A stretch of DNA of 6,765 nucleotides from Ulvibacter sp047614245 (GCA_047614245.1 JBLHIC010000115.1:1-6765), one strand, 5' to 3'; shown: positions 1-6,673, numbered from the stretch's first letter. Notes: generated by a model from the letters alone, not told the origin. Translations and numbers: made by a program.

Positions 1-53
1 CCTTCGACGCTTTCGTCAAATCACACTTAGAAACTTAATTAAAAAACCATTTT

Positions 54-1310
54 ATGGCTTATTTATTTACTTCGGAAAGTGTTTCTGAAGGACACCCGGA
101 TAAAGTTGCAGATCAAATTAGTGACGCGCTAATTGATAATTTTCTAGCTTTTGATCCAGAATCGAAAGTAGCTTGCGAAACTCTGGTAACGACGGGGCAA
201 GTTGTACTTGCAGGAGAAGTAAAGAGCAACACCTATTTGGACGTTCAAAAAATTGCAAGGGATGTCATCAATAAAATAGGATATACTAAAAGTGAATATA
301 TGTTCGACGGAAGTTCATGCGGTGTTTTTTCTGCAATCCACGAGCAGTCGCCAGATATCAACCAAGGTGTAGATCGAGCCACTAAAGAAGAGCAAGGCGC
401 AGGGGATCAAGGAATGATGTTTGGATACGCAACCGACGAGACAGAAAACTATATGCCTTTAGCGTTAGAGCTCTCTCATCGCCTATTAAAAGAACTTGCA
501 AATTTAAGACATGAAGGAAACGAAATTCCATATTTACGTCCCGATTCAAAATCTCAGGTAACCATAGAATATAGTGACGATAATGTACCTAAGCGCATTG
601 ATGCGATTGTTGTTTCGACGCAGCACGATGATTTCGATGCAGAGGAGAATGTAATGTTAGAAAGAATTAAAAAGGACATCATTTCTATCTTAATACCAAA
701 AGTAAAATCAAAATTACCAGCGAACATTCAAGCTTTATTTAACGACGATATTACTTATCACATCAACCCAACAGGAACCTTTGTAATTGGTGGACCTCAC
801 GGTGACACCGGACTTACAGGAAGAAAAATTATTGTGGATACTTACGGCGGAAAAGGAGCACATGGTGGTGGAGCTTTTTCAGGAAAAGATCCTTCTAAAG
901 TAGATCGCTCTGGTGCTTATGCTACTAGACATATTGCTAAGAATTTAGTTGCCGCAGGATTATGTAAAGAAGTTTTAGTACAAGTCTCCTATGCCATTGG
1001 GGTAGCAAAGCCTACGAGTATCAATGTAGAAACTTATAGAACGGCTAAGGTAAATATGACCGATGGTGAAATAAGCAAAATTGTAGAGAGTCTTTTTGAT
1101 ATGCGTCCTTACTTTATTGAGCAACGTCTAAAACTAAGAAACCCTATCTATTCTGAAACTGCCGCCTATGGACATATGGGTAGAACTTCAGAAAAGAAAA
1201 ACGTGACATTTGTATCTCCAACAGGAGAAAGCGTAACAAAAGAAGTTGAAACTTTTACTTGGGAAAAACTAGATTACGTCGATAAGGTGAAAGAGGCCTT
1301 CAATCTATAA
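54..1310 (+). CDS. metK: S-adenosylmethionine synthase (methionine adenosyltransferase)
   Basis: This cytoplasmic enzyme makes S-adenosylmethionine from methionine and ATP, releasing phosphate and diphosphate. The 418-aa product shows all the family signatures. The N-terminal GHPDKVADQISDA segment (residues 13-25) carries the His14/Asp16/Lys17 ATP and metal site. GAGDQGMMFGYA (115-126) is family signature 1, with the catalytic-site Asp118. The glycine-rich GGGAFSGKDPSKVDRS (271-286) is signature 2 and binds phosphate. The protein is longer than the 384-aa E. coli enzyme; the extra length lies partly in the middle (about residues 148-235), as is usual for Bacteroidota MetK. The start is firm: an in-frame TAA lies at 36-38, 15 bases before the ATG, and the motif spacing from Met1 matches E. 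coli. Upstream is A-rich with no Shine-Dalgarno site. The gene converges on the M28 peptidase gene 37 bases downstream. No truncation or missing key residue is seen. Confidence 0.98.
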   Translation: MAYLFTSESVSEGHPDKVADQISDALIDNFLAFDPESKVACETLVTTGQVVLAGEVKSNTYLDVQKIARDVINKIGYTKSEYMFDGSSCGVFSAIHEQSPDINQGVDRATKEEQGAGDQGMMFGYATDETENYMPLALELSHRLLKELANLRHEGNEIPYLRPDSKSQVTIEYSDDNVPKRIDAIVVSTQHDDFDAEENVMLERIKKDIISILIPKVKSKLPANIQALFNDDITYHINPTGTFVIGGPHGDTGLTGRKIIVDTYGGKGAHGGGAFSGKDPSKVDRSGAYATRHIAKNLVAAGLCKEVLVQVSYAIGVAKPTSINVETYRTAKVNMTDGEISKIVESLFDMRPYFIEQRLKLRNPIYSETAAYGHMGRTSEKKNVTFVSPTGESVTKEVETFTWEKLDYVDKVKEAFNL

Positions 1311-1316
1311 TTTCAC

Positions 1317-1343
1317 TGAAGAACCGCTTCACTTTTTATATAC
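1317..1343 (+). terminator. Possible weak intrinsic terminator of metK
   Basis: TGAAG (1317-1321) and CTTCA (1327-1331) form a perfect 5-bp stem with a 5-base loop, beginning 7 bases after the metK stop. A T-rich stretch follows (1333-1349, two T runs broken by ATATAC). The stem is short, so this is only a candidate. On the minus strand the hairpin is not followed by a T run, so it is unlikely to end the convergent peptidase transcript. Confidence 0.35.
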
Positions 1344-1347
1344 TTTT

Positions 1348-2898
1348 TTACTGCCCTCCGTCTCTTTCTGGAGAACGAGGTTTCGGCCAAGTTGCCTGCT
1401 TACCAGTTCTTCTACTAATTGGTAAAACACTTTGCTCTTTTGACGTCCGGTTTGGATCTTCACAAGCCATATAGGTTAAAATCGCTGCTAAAATCACATT
1501 GCTTCTCACATCATCAAAAACAATCTTATCGTAGGTATCTCTATTTGTATGCCAAGTATAATCCCAATAAGACCAATTCAATGAGCTTAAATTAAATGAA
1601 GGTGCTCCGGCAGCCAAAAAGGATGCATTGTCGGAACCACCACCACTTGGAGAACCTGGAAATGTTGTTTCAATAGGATCTTTAATATCCTTCGGAACTG
1701 GATGTAGCCATCTTCCCAGATAGTCATAAGCGTGTAAAAAACCTGCTCCTGAAAGGCGAACTACTCTCCCTGTACCATTATCCTGATTAAAAACTGCTTG
1801 AATATTCTTTACAATCTCTGGATGGTCTTCTACAAACGCTCTTGATCCATTGAGTCCTTGTTCTTCACTTCCCCAATGCCCCACTAAAATGGTTCGCTTC
1901 GGATTAGGATACATCTTCTTTAGTATTCTCATTGTCTCCATCATCACTAAGGTTCCAGTCCCGTTGTCAGTTGCGCCGGTTCCTCCATCCCAAGAATCAA
2001 AATGTGCAGATAAAATAACATACTCATCGGGTTTTTCAGTCCCTTTTATTTCAGCAATTGTATTGAAATTAGGCACTTTACCTAGTTCCTTAGACTCAGC
2101 AACAACTTTAATTTCAGGCTTATCTCCATACTCTACCATTCTATATAGCATCGAATAATCTTCAAGCTCCAAATCTACTGTTGGGATTGCCTTTGTTCTT
2201 GCACTAAATATTTTGTTCACCCCAAAACCTTTGGACCAGTTACTGGCAACAATTCCGACAGCCCCAGCATTTTCTAAGGCAGTAGGTAATGTTCTTCTAT
2301 TATAGCCCGTGTTTTTCATATTATTTCTCCAAGCCGTTCTTTGATCCATCCGATCTTTCTTCATTTTCTCAAAAGATTCTTCGGTTGCAAACTCTTCCCA
2401 ATTATAATCGGGACGCCCTGTAGGTTGCTTCATAGAGATCATAACAAGCTTCCCTTTTACATTTGGGAGCCAGGTATCGAAAGCAAGAGAATCTTTAACC
2501 ATAGGAAGTGTTATCAACTCTGCTGTAACTCCCTCACTAGAAGTACTGGGATTCCAAGCTAATTGTGTTCCATCAAGCGATTGAAGTCTAGGATGAACCA
2601 TATCGATATGCGTTATACCTCTTTCCCATCCGCGCCATTCGCCCCACTTTTCATTTTTTGCAGAAATTCCCCAAGAACTGTATTTATTCACCGCCCAATC
2701 GTTGGCCATTTTCATTTGTGGTGTTCCAACTAATCTCGGACCTATCTTATCCATCAATTCGTAGCCAAGAAGCTCTAATTGTGAATTTTCTGTGGCTTCT
2801 TTAATAATATTATCAATTACAGGATCTTTTTCTTGTGCCTGAAGTGTGAAACTTCCAAGCAATAAAATTACTGCGCTAAATTTTACGAAATTTTTCAT
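1348..2898 (-). CDS. Exported M28-family metallopeptidase, carboxypeptidase Q-like
   Basis: This is a zinc-dependent exopeptidase of family M28, probably an aminopeptidase or carboxypeptidase acting on peptides in the periplasm or outside the cell. The 516-aa product starts with a signal peptide: Lys residues, a hydrophobic stretch at about residues 8-19, and likely cleavage after LQA (21). There is no lipobox cysteine. A PA-like insert fits residues 120-270. The di-zinc catalytic domain follows: AHFD (His299, with Asp301), GATDNGTG (bridging Asp311), GSEEQG (catalytic Glu345 and metal Glu346), NQDNG (Asp373), GGGSDNASF (about 419-427) and WHTNRDT (metal His450). All expected metal ligands are present, so the enzyme should be active. 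The protein ends in a basic, proline-rich tail (about 495-516) without a recognisable type IX secretion domain. The gene is monocistronic, convergent with metK, and has a promoter candidate about 28 bases upstream. Its natural substrate cannot be read from the sequence. Confidence 0.93.
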   Translation of the reverse strand: MKNFVKFSAVILLLGSFTLQAQEKDPVIDNIIKEATENSQLELLGYELMDKIGPRLVGTPQMKMANDWAVNKYSSWGISAKNEKWGEWRGWERGITHIDMVHPRLQSLDGTQLAWNPSTSSEGVTAELITLPMVKDSLAFDTWLPNVKGKLVMISMKQPTGRPDYNWEEFATEESFEKMKKDRMDQRTAWRNNMKNTGYNRRTLPTALENAGAVGIVASNWSKGFGVNKIFSARTKAIPTVDLELEDYSMLYRMVEYGDKPEIKVVAESKELGKVPNFNTIAEIKGTEKPDEYVILSAHFDSWDGGTGATDNGTGTLVMMETMRILKKMYPNPKRTILVGHWGSEEQGLNGSRAFVEDHPEIVKNIQAVFNQDNGTGRVVRLSGAGFLHAYDYLGRWLHPVPKDIKDPIETTFPGSPSGGGSDNASFLAAGAPSFNLSSLNWSYWDYTWHTNRDTYDKIVFDDVRSNVILAAILTYMACEDPNRTSKEQSVLPISRRTGKQATWPKPRSPERDGGQ

Positions 2899-2925
2899 TT
2901 GTAGATGGATTGTTTAAATTGAAGT

Positions 2926-2955
2926 CAATTATAAATCTGATGTCTAAAAATACAA
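2926..2955 (-). promoter_or_regulatory. Candidate Bacteroidota-type promoter of the M28 peptidase gene
   Basis: Read on the minus strand, TTG (2953-2955) is followed after 19 bases by TATAATTG (2926-2933). This matches 7 of 8 positions of the −7 consensus TAnnTTTG, with a spacing inside the known 17-23 range for Flavobacterium promoters. The predicted leader is about 20 bases. A 14-base palindrome (AATTGA-AG-TCAATT, 2917-2930) overlaps the −7 box and the predicted transcription start and could be an operator, but it is short and AT-rich. Confidence 0.45.
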
Positions 2956-2995
2956 TTATTTTACCTAGTTATGACATAAAAGCTAGTACAAGGAA

Positions 2996-3175
2996 TCACA
3001 TTCTGTCTTCACTTCCTTCTGCAGCAATAACATCTATAAAATCGTCACCATCAAGGTCTGCTACAAAAATTAACCAAGAGGATAGGATATCTGCATCTAT
3101 TATTTTTCGGGGGGCAAATTGGGCGTGACTTTTAAAAAAGAAAAAAGCAGTATTTTGAATTTCATTTTTATTCAT
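2996..3175 (-). pseudogene. Relic of a VCBS/FG-GAP repeat protein (59 codons)
   Basis: A short minus-strand reading frame fills most of the gap between the GSCFA and M28 genes. Its ATG (3173-3175) overlaps the GSCFA stop as ATGA, and it ends at TGA (2996-2998). Residues 19-59 resemble one VCBS/FG-GAP repeat unit: an F-x-P-x-x-I-I opening (about 20-26), then VADLDGDDFIDVIAA (38-52). This corresponds to the family's calcium-binding A-D-L-D-G-D-G-D-L-D-V pattern. The unit is cut off where family members usually continue into an AWYEN-like segment. Residues 1-18 (including four Phe from a T-rich tract) do not look like the family. Full proteins of this kind are large, repeated, secreted surface proteins, so a lone 59-aa unit without a signal peptide is most likely a decayed fragment. 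The ATGA overlap could still allow translation after GSCFA, so a small functional protein is not excluded. The repeat similarity is judged by eye. Confidence 0.5.
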
Positions 3176-4116
3176 TTTATATTTGGAAGCCGAAGTTTCA
3201 GCGAAACTATTTTTTGCTGAAGATCCTTTAAAAATAATCGATGCGCTTCACTCTTAGGATTGAATGGACGATGCAACAAACCGGCTTGAATACCAGCAAT
3301 TTCTTTTTGAAGCTCTTCAGTTTCTGAAGCTATCCATACCTTTGTAAATTGCTCCCATATTATTGTAATAGCGGTCTTATTGGGGTGAACCATATCCTCA
3401 TTATAAAAACGATAATCACGCAATTCATCCATCATGATTTCATAAGCAGGGAAATAGTAAATACTTTTTTGAGGTGCTATTAACTCATGCAAACCTGAAA
3501 TTAAATGCGCCTTGCTAATAGCGTTTTCTACAAAACCATCTTTTAAATGACGTACTGGAGAGATAGTATGTATAAATTTAACCTGAGGATTGATATCCTT
3601 AATTAAAATTAAAGTATTTTCAATACTTGCCGATATCTCTTCAACGGTAAGCAATTCTTTTAAGAATTTTTTCTGCGGAATTTTATGACAATTGGCAACT
3701 ATAGAATCTGTTTCTATATATCGATATACCCAAGCGGTCCCATACGTGAAAATAATATGTGTGGCAGTGAGAAGGTATTCCCGAAGCTGTTTTAGTTTTT
3801 CGTTCAAACCAGATAAAAAATCATCTTTTCGATGATGACTTAAGCTAGAATGCACTTCGAAACAATGCCATTGCTCATTCTGAAAGATTAAATCTGTCTC
3901 CGTATAAAGATCTTCATTTATCGCCCTTGTAATCAATTTCTCAATTGCAAGGGGGTGAAATACAATTCCAAATGGATTGATAAGGTTCTGAAATTTATAA
4001 AACACTAGTCGTTCCCCTATATTTTCAGTAAAACAAGAACCCATCAATAAGATCTTTGACTCATAATCTATCTGCTGGAGCTCCGGGTCTAATGGAATGC
4101 GAGTTTGTAATTTCAT
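3172..4116 (-). CDS. GSCFA domain-containing protein (SGNH-like)
   Basis: This 314-aa protein has the GSCFA family layout, named for the Gly-Ser-Cys-Phe-Ala/Thr block, here GSCFTENIGERL at residues 26-37. Other conserved blocks follow: NPFGIVFHP (47-55), FTYGTAWVY (123-131), TISPVRHLKDG (184-194) and DMVHPN (241-246). The N-terminal Ser27 and the late Asp241/His244 pair resemble the catalytic Ser and Asp-x-x-His of SGNH/GDSL hydrolases, so an esterase or acyl-transfer activity on an unknown substrate is a reasonable inference. No member of this exact type has a function I can state. There is no signal peptide or membrane segment, which suggests a cytoplasmic protein. The ATG at 4114-4116 follows an A-rich leader and places the GSCF block at the usual distance. 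The gene is divergent from the M23 operon, with 164 bases between starts. Its stop overlaps the start of the small repeat relic downstream. Confidence 0.88.
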   Translation of the reverse strand: MKLQTRIPLDPELQQIDYESKILLMGSCFTENIGERLVFYKFQNLINPFGIVFHPLAIEKLITRAINEDLYTETDLIFQNEQWHCFEVHSSLSHHRKDDFLSGLNEKLKQLREYLLTATHIIFTYGTAWVYRYIETDSIVANCHKIPQKKFLKELLTVEEISASIENTLILIKDINPQVKFIHTISPVRHLKDGFVENAISKAHLISGLHELIAPQKSIYYFPAYEIMMDELRDYRFYNEDMVHPNKTAITIIWEQFTKVWIASETEELQKEIAGIQAGLLHRPFNPKSEAHRLFLKDLQQKIVSLKLRLPNIK

Positions 4117-4138
4117 GAATATCTTAGTTTCAGAATTT

Positions 4139-4167
4139 CAAAATTGTGAAAGCGAGTTGGCATACAA
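4139..4167 (-). promoter_or_regulatory. Candidate promoter of the GSCFA gene
   Basis: On the minus strand, TTG (4165-4167, within TTTTG) is followed after 18 bases by CAATTTTG (4139-4146). This matches the −7 consensus TAnnTTTG except at its first base. The predicted transcript would start about 15 bases before the ATG. The match is moderate in an AT-rich region. Confidence 0.3.
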
Positions 4168-4172
4168 AAGAT

Positions 4173-4197
4173 TATACTAAAATGTTGCTTTAGTATA
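4173..4197. promoter_or_regulatory. Perfect 9-bp inverted repeat in the divergent intergenic region (possible operator)
   Basis: TATACTAAA (4173-4181) and TTTAGTATA (4189-4197) are exact reverse complements separated by the 7 bases ATGTTGC. The element lies between the two divergent promoter candidates, just upstream of the GSCFA −33 element and overlapping the −33 region of the M23 operon. That position suits a regulator binding site controlling one or both directions. No T run follows on either strand, so a terminator is unlikely. The MerR-family protein of the adjacent operon is one possible ligand, but this is only inference. Confidence 0.4.
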
Positions 4198-4221
4198 GTA
4201 CCTAAACAATTTCTATATTTG
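4189..4221 (+). promoter_or_regulatory. Candidate promoter of the M23-MerR-LemA-TPM operon
   Basis: TATATTTG (4214-4221) is a perfect match to the Bacteroidota −7 consensus TAnnTTTG. The −33 element is weak: TTTAG starting at 4189 is near the right distance, whereas the nearest true TTG (4185-4187) is 26 bases away, longer than usual. A poor −33 box overlapped by an inverted repeat fits a promoter needing an activator, as is common for MerR-type control, though this is inference. The predicted leader is about 50 bases. Confidence 0.45.
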
Positions 4222-4280
4222 TAAATCGTTTCAGGCTTTAACACTTTTAACCACGAAACAAAAATATGGTTTTTTAGCGT

Positions 4281-5258
4281 ATGTCAAAGGTCAAATATTA
4301 TTATGATAGTGAGACTCTTTCCTATCGAAAAATTGAAAAGAAAAAAGGACGCCGATTCAGAATTATTGCTTTAAGTACGGCAGGAATGCTATTGAGTGGT
4401 TTTCTGTTATTACTTATTTATATCAATTTACCATATATAGAAACTCCAAAAGAAAAGGCTTTGAAACGAGAACTCAATAATATGAGTTTGCAGTTTAATC
4501 TTTTAAATAAAAAGATGGATCAGGCCTTTACCGTTCTTGAAGAAGTAGCAGATCGTGACAATAATTTATATCGCATTTATTTCGAGGCTAATCCTATTGC
4601 GGAAGAACAACGTAAAGCAGGTTTTGGTGGAATCAATCGATACAAAGATTTAGAAGGCTTTGACAATTCAAAATTAATAATTTCATCAAGTAGACGCATT
4701 GACATTTTAACTAAGCAAATTGTAGTACAGTCGAAATCCTTGGATGAGATTGCCAAGCTGGCTGAAGAAAAAGAAAAATTGTTAGAAGCCATTCCGGCGA
4801 TTCAACCTGTCAATAATGAGGATCTTACTCGTATGGCGTCCGGATTTGGGTATCGCACCGATCCATTCACCAAGGCTAGTAAATTTCACTTTGGAATGGA
4901 TTTCACTGCCCCGCGTGGAACACCAGTTTATGCCTCTGGTGATGGTAAGGTTGTCCGTGCCGACAATTCAGCTTCAGGTTATGGAAGACACATTCGTATC
5001 GACCACGGATATGGTTATCAAAGTCTTTATGCCCATTTATATAAATACAACGTTCGTCGCGGTAAACGAGTAAAAAGAGGGGATCTAATTGGATTTGTTG
5101 GAAGTACAGGGAGATCAGAAGCACCTCATCTGCACTATGAGATTTTTAAAGATGGTAGACGTATTAATCCTATCAATTTTTACTACGGAAACTTGAGCCC
5201 TGAAGAATTTATAAATATGCTGCGAGCGTCGCAACAAGAAAATCAATCGCTCGACTAA
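4281..5258 (+). CDS. Membrane-anchored M23 family metallopeptidase (LytM-type cell-wall hydrolase)
   Basis: This is a zinc endopeptidase of the LytM/M23 family, expected to cut peptidoglycan cross-links or to activate other wall enzymes from the outer face of the inner membrane. The 325-aa protein has a basic cytoplasmic N-terminus (residues 1-27), one transmembrane helix (about 28-50), a charged helical linker likely to form coiled coil (about 55-95 and 140-172), and a C-terminal M23 domain (about 185-300). All active-site residues are present: HFGMD gives zinc ligands His203 and Asp207, AH gives His252, and HLH gives His283 and zinc ligand His285. It should therefore be catalytically competent, unlike degenerate EnvC/NlpD-type LytM factors. 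It is the first gene of the operon. Its TAA shares one base with the ATG of the MerR gene (TAATG), implying translational coupling. The ATG follows an A-rich leader without a Shine-Dalgarno site. Confidence 0.93.
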   Translation: MSKVKYYYDSETLSYRKIEKKKGRRFRIIALSTAGMLLSGFLLLLIYINLPYIETPKEKALKRELNNMSLQFNLLNKKMDQAFTVLEEVADRDNNLYRIYFEANPIAEEQRKAGFGGINRYKDLEGFDNSKLIISSSRRIDILTKQIVVQSKSLDEIAKLAEEKEKLLEAIPAIQPVNNEDLTRMASGFGYRTDPFTKASKFHFGMDFTAPRGTPVYASGDGKVVRADNSASGYGRHIRIDHGYGYQSLYAHLYKYNVRRGKRVKRGDLIGFVGSTGRSEAPHLHYEIFKDGRRINPINFYYGNLSPEEFINMLRASQQENQSLD

Positions 5259-5587
5259 TGCACATCGATTTACCTGAAAAACGATACTATGGAATTGGCG
5301 AAGTTGCCAAGGCCTTTAATGTGAATACCTCCTTAATTCGTTTTTGGGAGAAAGAATTTGATGCCCTGAAGCCTAAGAAAAATGCCAAAGGAAACAGAAA
5401 GTTTACGCCAGAGGATGTTAAAATACTCGAGCTAATCTTTCATTTAGTAAAGGAAAGAGGTTTTACCTTGGAAGGTGCGAAAATTCATCTCAAGGAAAAC
5501 AAACAAAAAACGCTTAATCACTTTGAAATAATTCGTAAACTGGAAACAGTTAAAGCCGAATTACTTAAAATCAAAGAACAACTTTAA
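5258..5587 (+). CDS. MerR-family helix-turn-helix transcriptional regulator
   Basis: This 109-aa protein is a short MerR-type DNA-binding protein. The winged helix-turn-helix covers about residues 9-80: YYGIGEVAKAFNVNTSLIRFW (10-30) is the HTH pair, KGNRKFTPEDVKIL (44-57) forms the wing and start of the third helix, and LVKERGFTLEGAKIHL (63-78) completes the domain. A short helix (about 86-109) probably makes the dimer coiled coil. There is no C-terminal effector domain and no cysteine, so it is not a metal- or thiol-sensing MerR of the classical kind. Its start overlaps the M23 stop by one base, and it lies 9 bases before the LemA gene. It may regulate its own operon through the inverted repeat at 4173-4197, but target and signal are unknown. 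Confidence 0.9.
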   Translation: MHIDLPEKRYYGIGEVAKAFNVNTSLIRFWEKEFDALKPKKNAKGNRKFTPEDVKILELIFHLVKERGFTLEGAKIHLKENKQKTLNHFEIIRKLETVKAELLKIKEQL

Positions 5588-5596
5588 ACTATTATT

Positions 5597-6205
5597 ATGA
5601 AAAAATCTCTAATCGGCATCATCGTTATAGTAGCGATTTTATTGCTAGCAGGGTTTACACTGGGTCCAAAATTTTACAATACGGGGATCGAACTACAAGA
5701 AAATGCAACAGCACAATGGGGTAATGTAGAAAGTTCTTATCAGCGGCGTGCCGATTTAATTCCGAACATCGTTAATACAGCGAAGGGATACGCCGAATTT
5801 GAACAAGAAACTCTTGTCAAAGTAATAGAAGCAAGAAGCAAGGCTACGTCAATCCAAATAGATCCTTCAAATATAACTCCCGCGCAGCTAGAACAATTTC
5901 AACAAGCCCAGCAAGGACTTACTTCTGCCTTATCTCGCTTATTAGTCGTGTTTGAACGTTATCCCGACCTGAAAGCAAATGAAAATTTTAAAGAACTTAT
6001 CAACGAGTTAGAGCGCACCGAAAACCGCATCAATGTAGAACGGAATCGGTTTAATGAAGCAGTATTACCTTTTAATAAACACATAAAATCCTTTCCAAAT
6101 AATATGGTAAATACATTCATTGGGGAGTTTTCAGAGATGGTATATTTCAAGGCAGATAAAGGCAGAGAAAAGGCTCCCAAGGTTGAATTTGACTTCGGAA
6201 AATAG
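5597..6205 (+). CDS. LemA family protein
   Basis: This 202-aa product is a LemA-family protein: one N-terminal membrane segment (about residues 4-23) followed by a helical domain expected outside the cytoplasm. The family core is clear. It starts at about residue 27 (YNTGIELQENATAQWGNVES), continues through the YQRRADLIPNIVNTAKGY stretch (48-65), and has the second conserved part at 122-167, with YPDLKANENF (122-131) and ELERTENRINVERNRFNEAV (137-156) leading into FNKHIKSFP. Length and motifs are those of a complete gene. LemA proteins are widespread, but their biochemical role is not established. Next to a wall hydrolase and a TPM-domain gene, an envelope role is the reasonable inference. 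The gene begins 9 bases after the MerR stop and ends 5 bases before the TPM gene, so it is cotranscribed. Start context is A/T-rich without a Shine-Dalgarno site. Confidence 0.94.
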   Translation: MKKSLIGIIVIVAILLLAGFTLGPKFYNTGIELQENATAQWGNVESSYQRRADLIPNIVNTAKGYAEFEQETLVKVIEARSKATSIQIDPSNITPAQLEQFQQAQQGLTSALSRLLVVFERYPDLKANENFKELINELERTENRINVERNRFNEAVLPFNKHIKSFPNNMVNTFIGEFSEMVYFKADKGREKAPKVEFDFGK

Positions 6206-6210
6206 AACAC

Positions 6211-6669
6211 ATGTCAAAAATTGAAGCGTTTTTTACTCCAGATGAAGAATCCGAAATTATAGAAGCCATTCGTAAGGCAGAGCAAAATACCTCTGGGGAA
6301 ATTCGCGTGCATTTGGAAGCTACTTCGACACCAACAAACAGTAAAACTAAAATTGACGTATTGGATCGAGCTGCCCAAGTATTTGACACACTTCATATGG
6401 GCAACACCAAGCTAAGTAACGGCGTGCTTATTTATGTAGCAGTCGAAGATAGAGAGCTCGTAATAATGGGAGATAAAGGAATTAATGACCTTGTCGCATC
6501 CGATTTTTGGGAAAGCACAAAAGATGCTATTATTTCGAAATTTAAGAATGCAGAAATGGCAAATGGTCTGGTTGATGGAATATTAAAAGCCGGACAGCAA
6601 CTTAAAAAATACTTTCCTTATAAAAAAGGAGACAGCAATGAGCTGTCTGATGAAATTTCGATTGGATAA
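6211..6669 (+). CDS. TPM domain-containing protein (TPM_phosphatase-like)
   Basis: This 152-aa protein consists almost wholly of a TPM domain, named for TLP18.3/Psb32/MOLO-1 proteins. Visible marks are the opening FFTPDEESEIIEAIRKAEQ (7-25), TSGEIRVHLE (27-36), the core strands NGVLIYVAVEDRELVIMGD (70-88) followed by KGIND, and the FW pair (99-100). Some TPM-domain proteins show weak phosphatase activity; the function here is unknown. There is no signal peptide or membrane segment, so the protein is probably cytoplasmic, whereas the neighbouring LemA domain lies across the membrane. The charged C-terminus (about 133-152) looks flexible. The gene follows LemA by 5 bases and is the last operon gene in the window. 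Only four bases separate its TAA from the octamer repeat array. In related genomes, from memory, a second exported TPM gene often follows; it could lie beyond the window end. Confidence 0.88.
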   Translation: MSKIEAFFTPDEESEIIEAIRKAEQNTSGEIRVHLEATSTPTNSKTKIDVLDRAAQVFDTLHMGNTKLSNGVLIYVAVEDRELVIMGDKGINDLVASDFWESTKDAIISKFKNAEMANGLVDGILKAGQQLKKYFPYKKGDSNELSDEISIG

Positions 6670-6673
6670 AGTG

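Noticed and set aside
3..38. Open stretch ending FDAFVKSHLET-stop in the metK frame, possibly the C-terminus of an upstream gene
   Set aside because: Only 11 codons are visible and no family can be recognised, so a gene cannot be supported; it is useful only as proof that metK does not start further upstream.
1..53. Possible SAM riboswitch or promoter before metK
   Set aside because: Only 53 bases are available; no SAM-riboswitch core, stable stem or TAnnTTTG box is visible.
1850..2158. Plus-strand 102-codon frame inside the M28 gene
   Set aside because: Antisense to the catalytic domain (around the AHFD and GSEEQG motifs); Ser/Pro/Leu-rich composition typical of a shadow frame.
2341..2562. 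Plus-strand 73-codon frame inside the M28 gene
   Set aside because: Antisense to the PA-like part of the peptidase, with no motif or start signal.
2910..3128. Plus-strand 72-codon frame in the gap between the GSCFA and M28 genes
   Set aside because: No recognisable motif; it lies opposite the minus-strand frame that carries the VCBS-like repeat and is best explained as its shadow.
3129..3147. CTTTT/AAAAG-type inverted stretch with an A-rich tract, considered as a GSCFA terminator
   Set aside because: The stem would be almost only A-T pairs and there is no GC-rich hairpin before a T run; it is better seen as a simple low-complexity tract.
4577..5124. Short frames on both strands inside the M23 gene (4577-4792 −, 4816-5073 +, 4903-5124 −)
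   Set aside because: All lie within the M23 peptidase, which has complete catalytic motifs; none resembles a known protein.
5959..6396. Three minus-strand frames across the LemA-TPM junction
   Set aside because: Antisense to two well-supported genes in a tight operon; no motifs.
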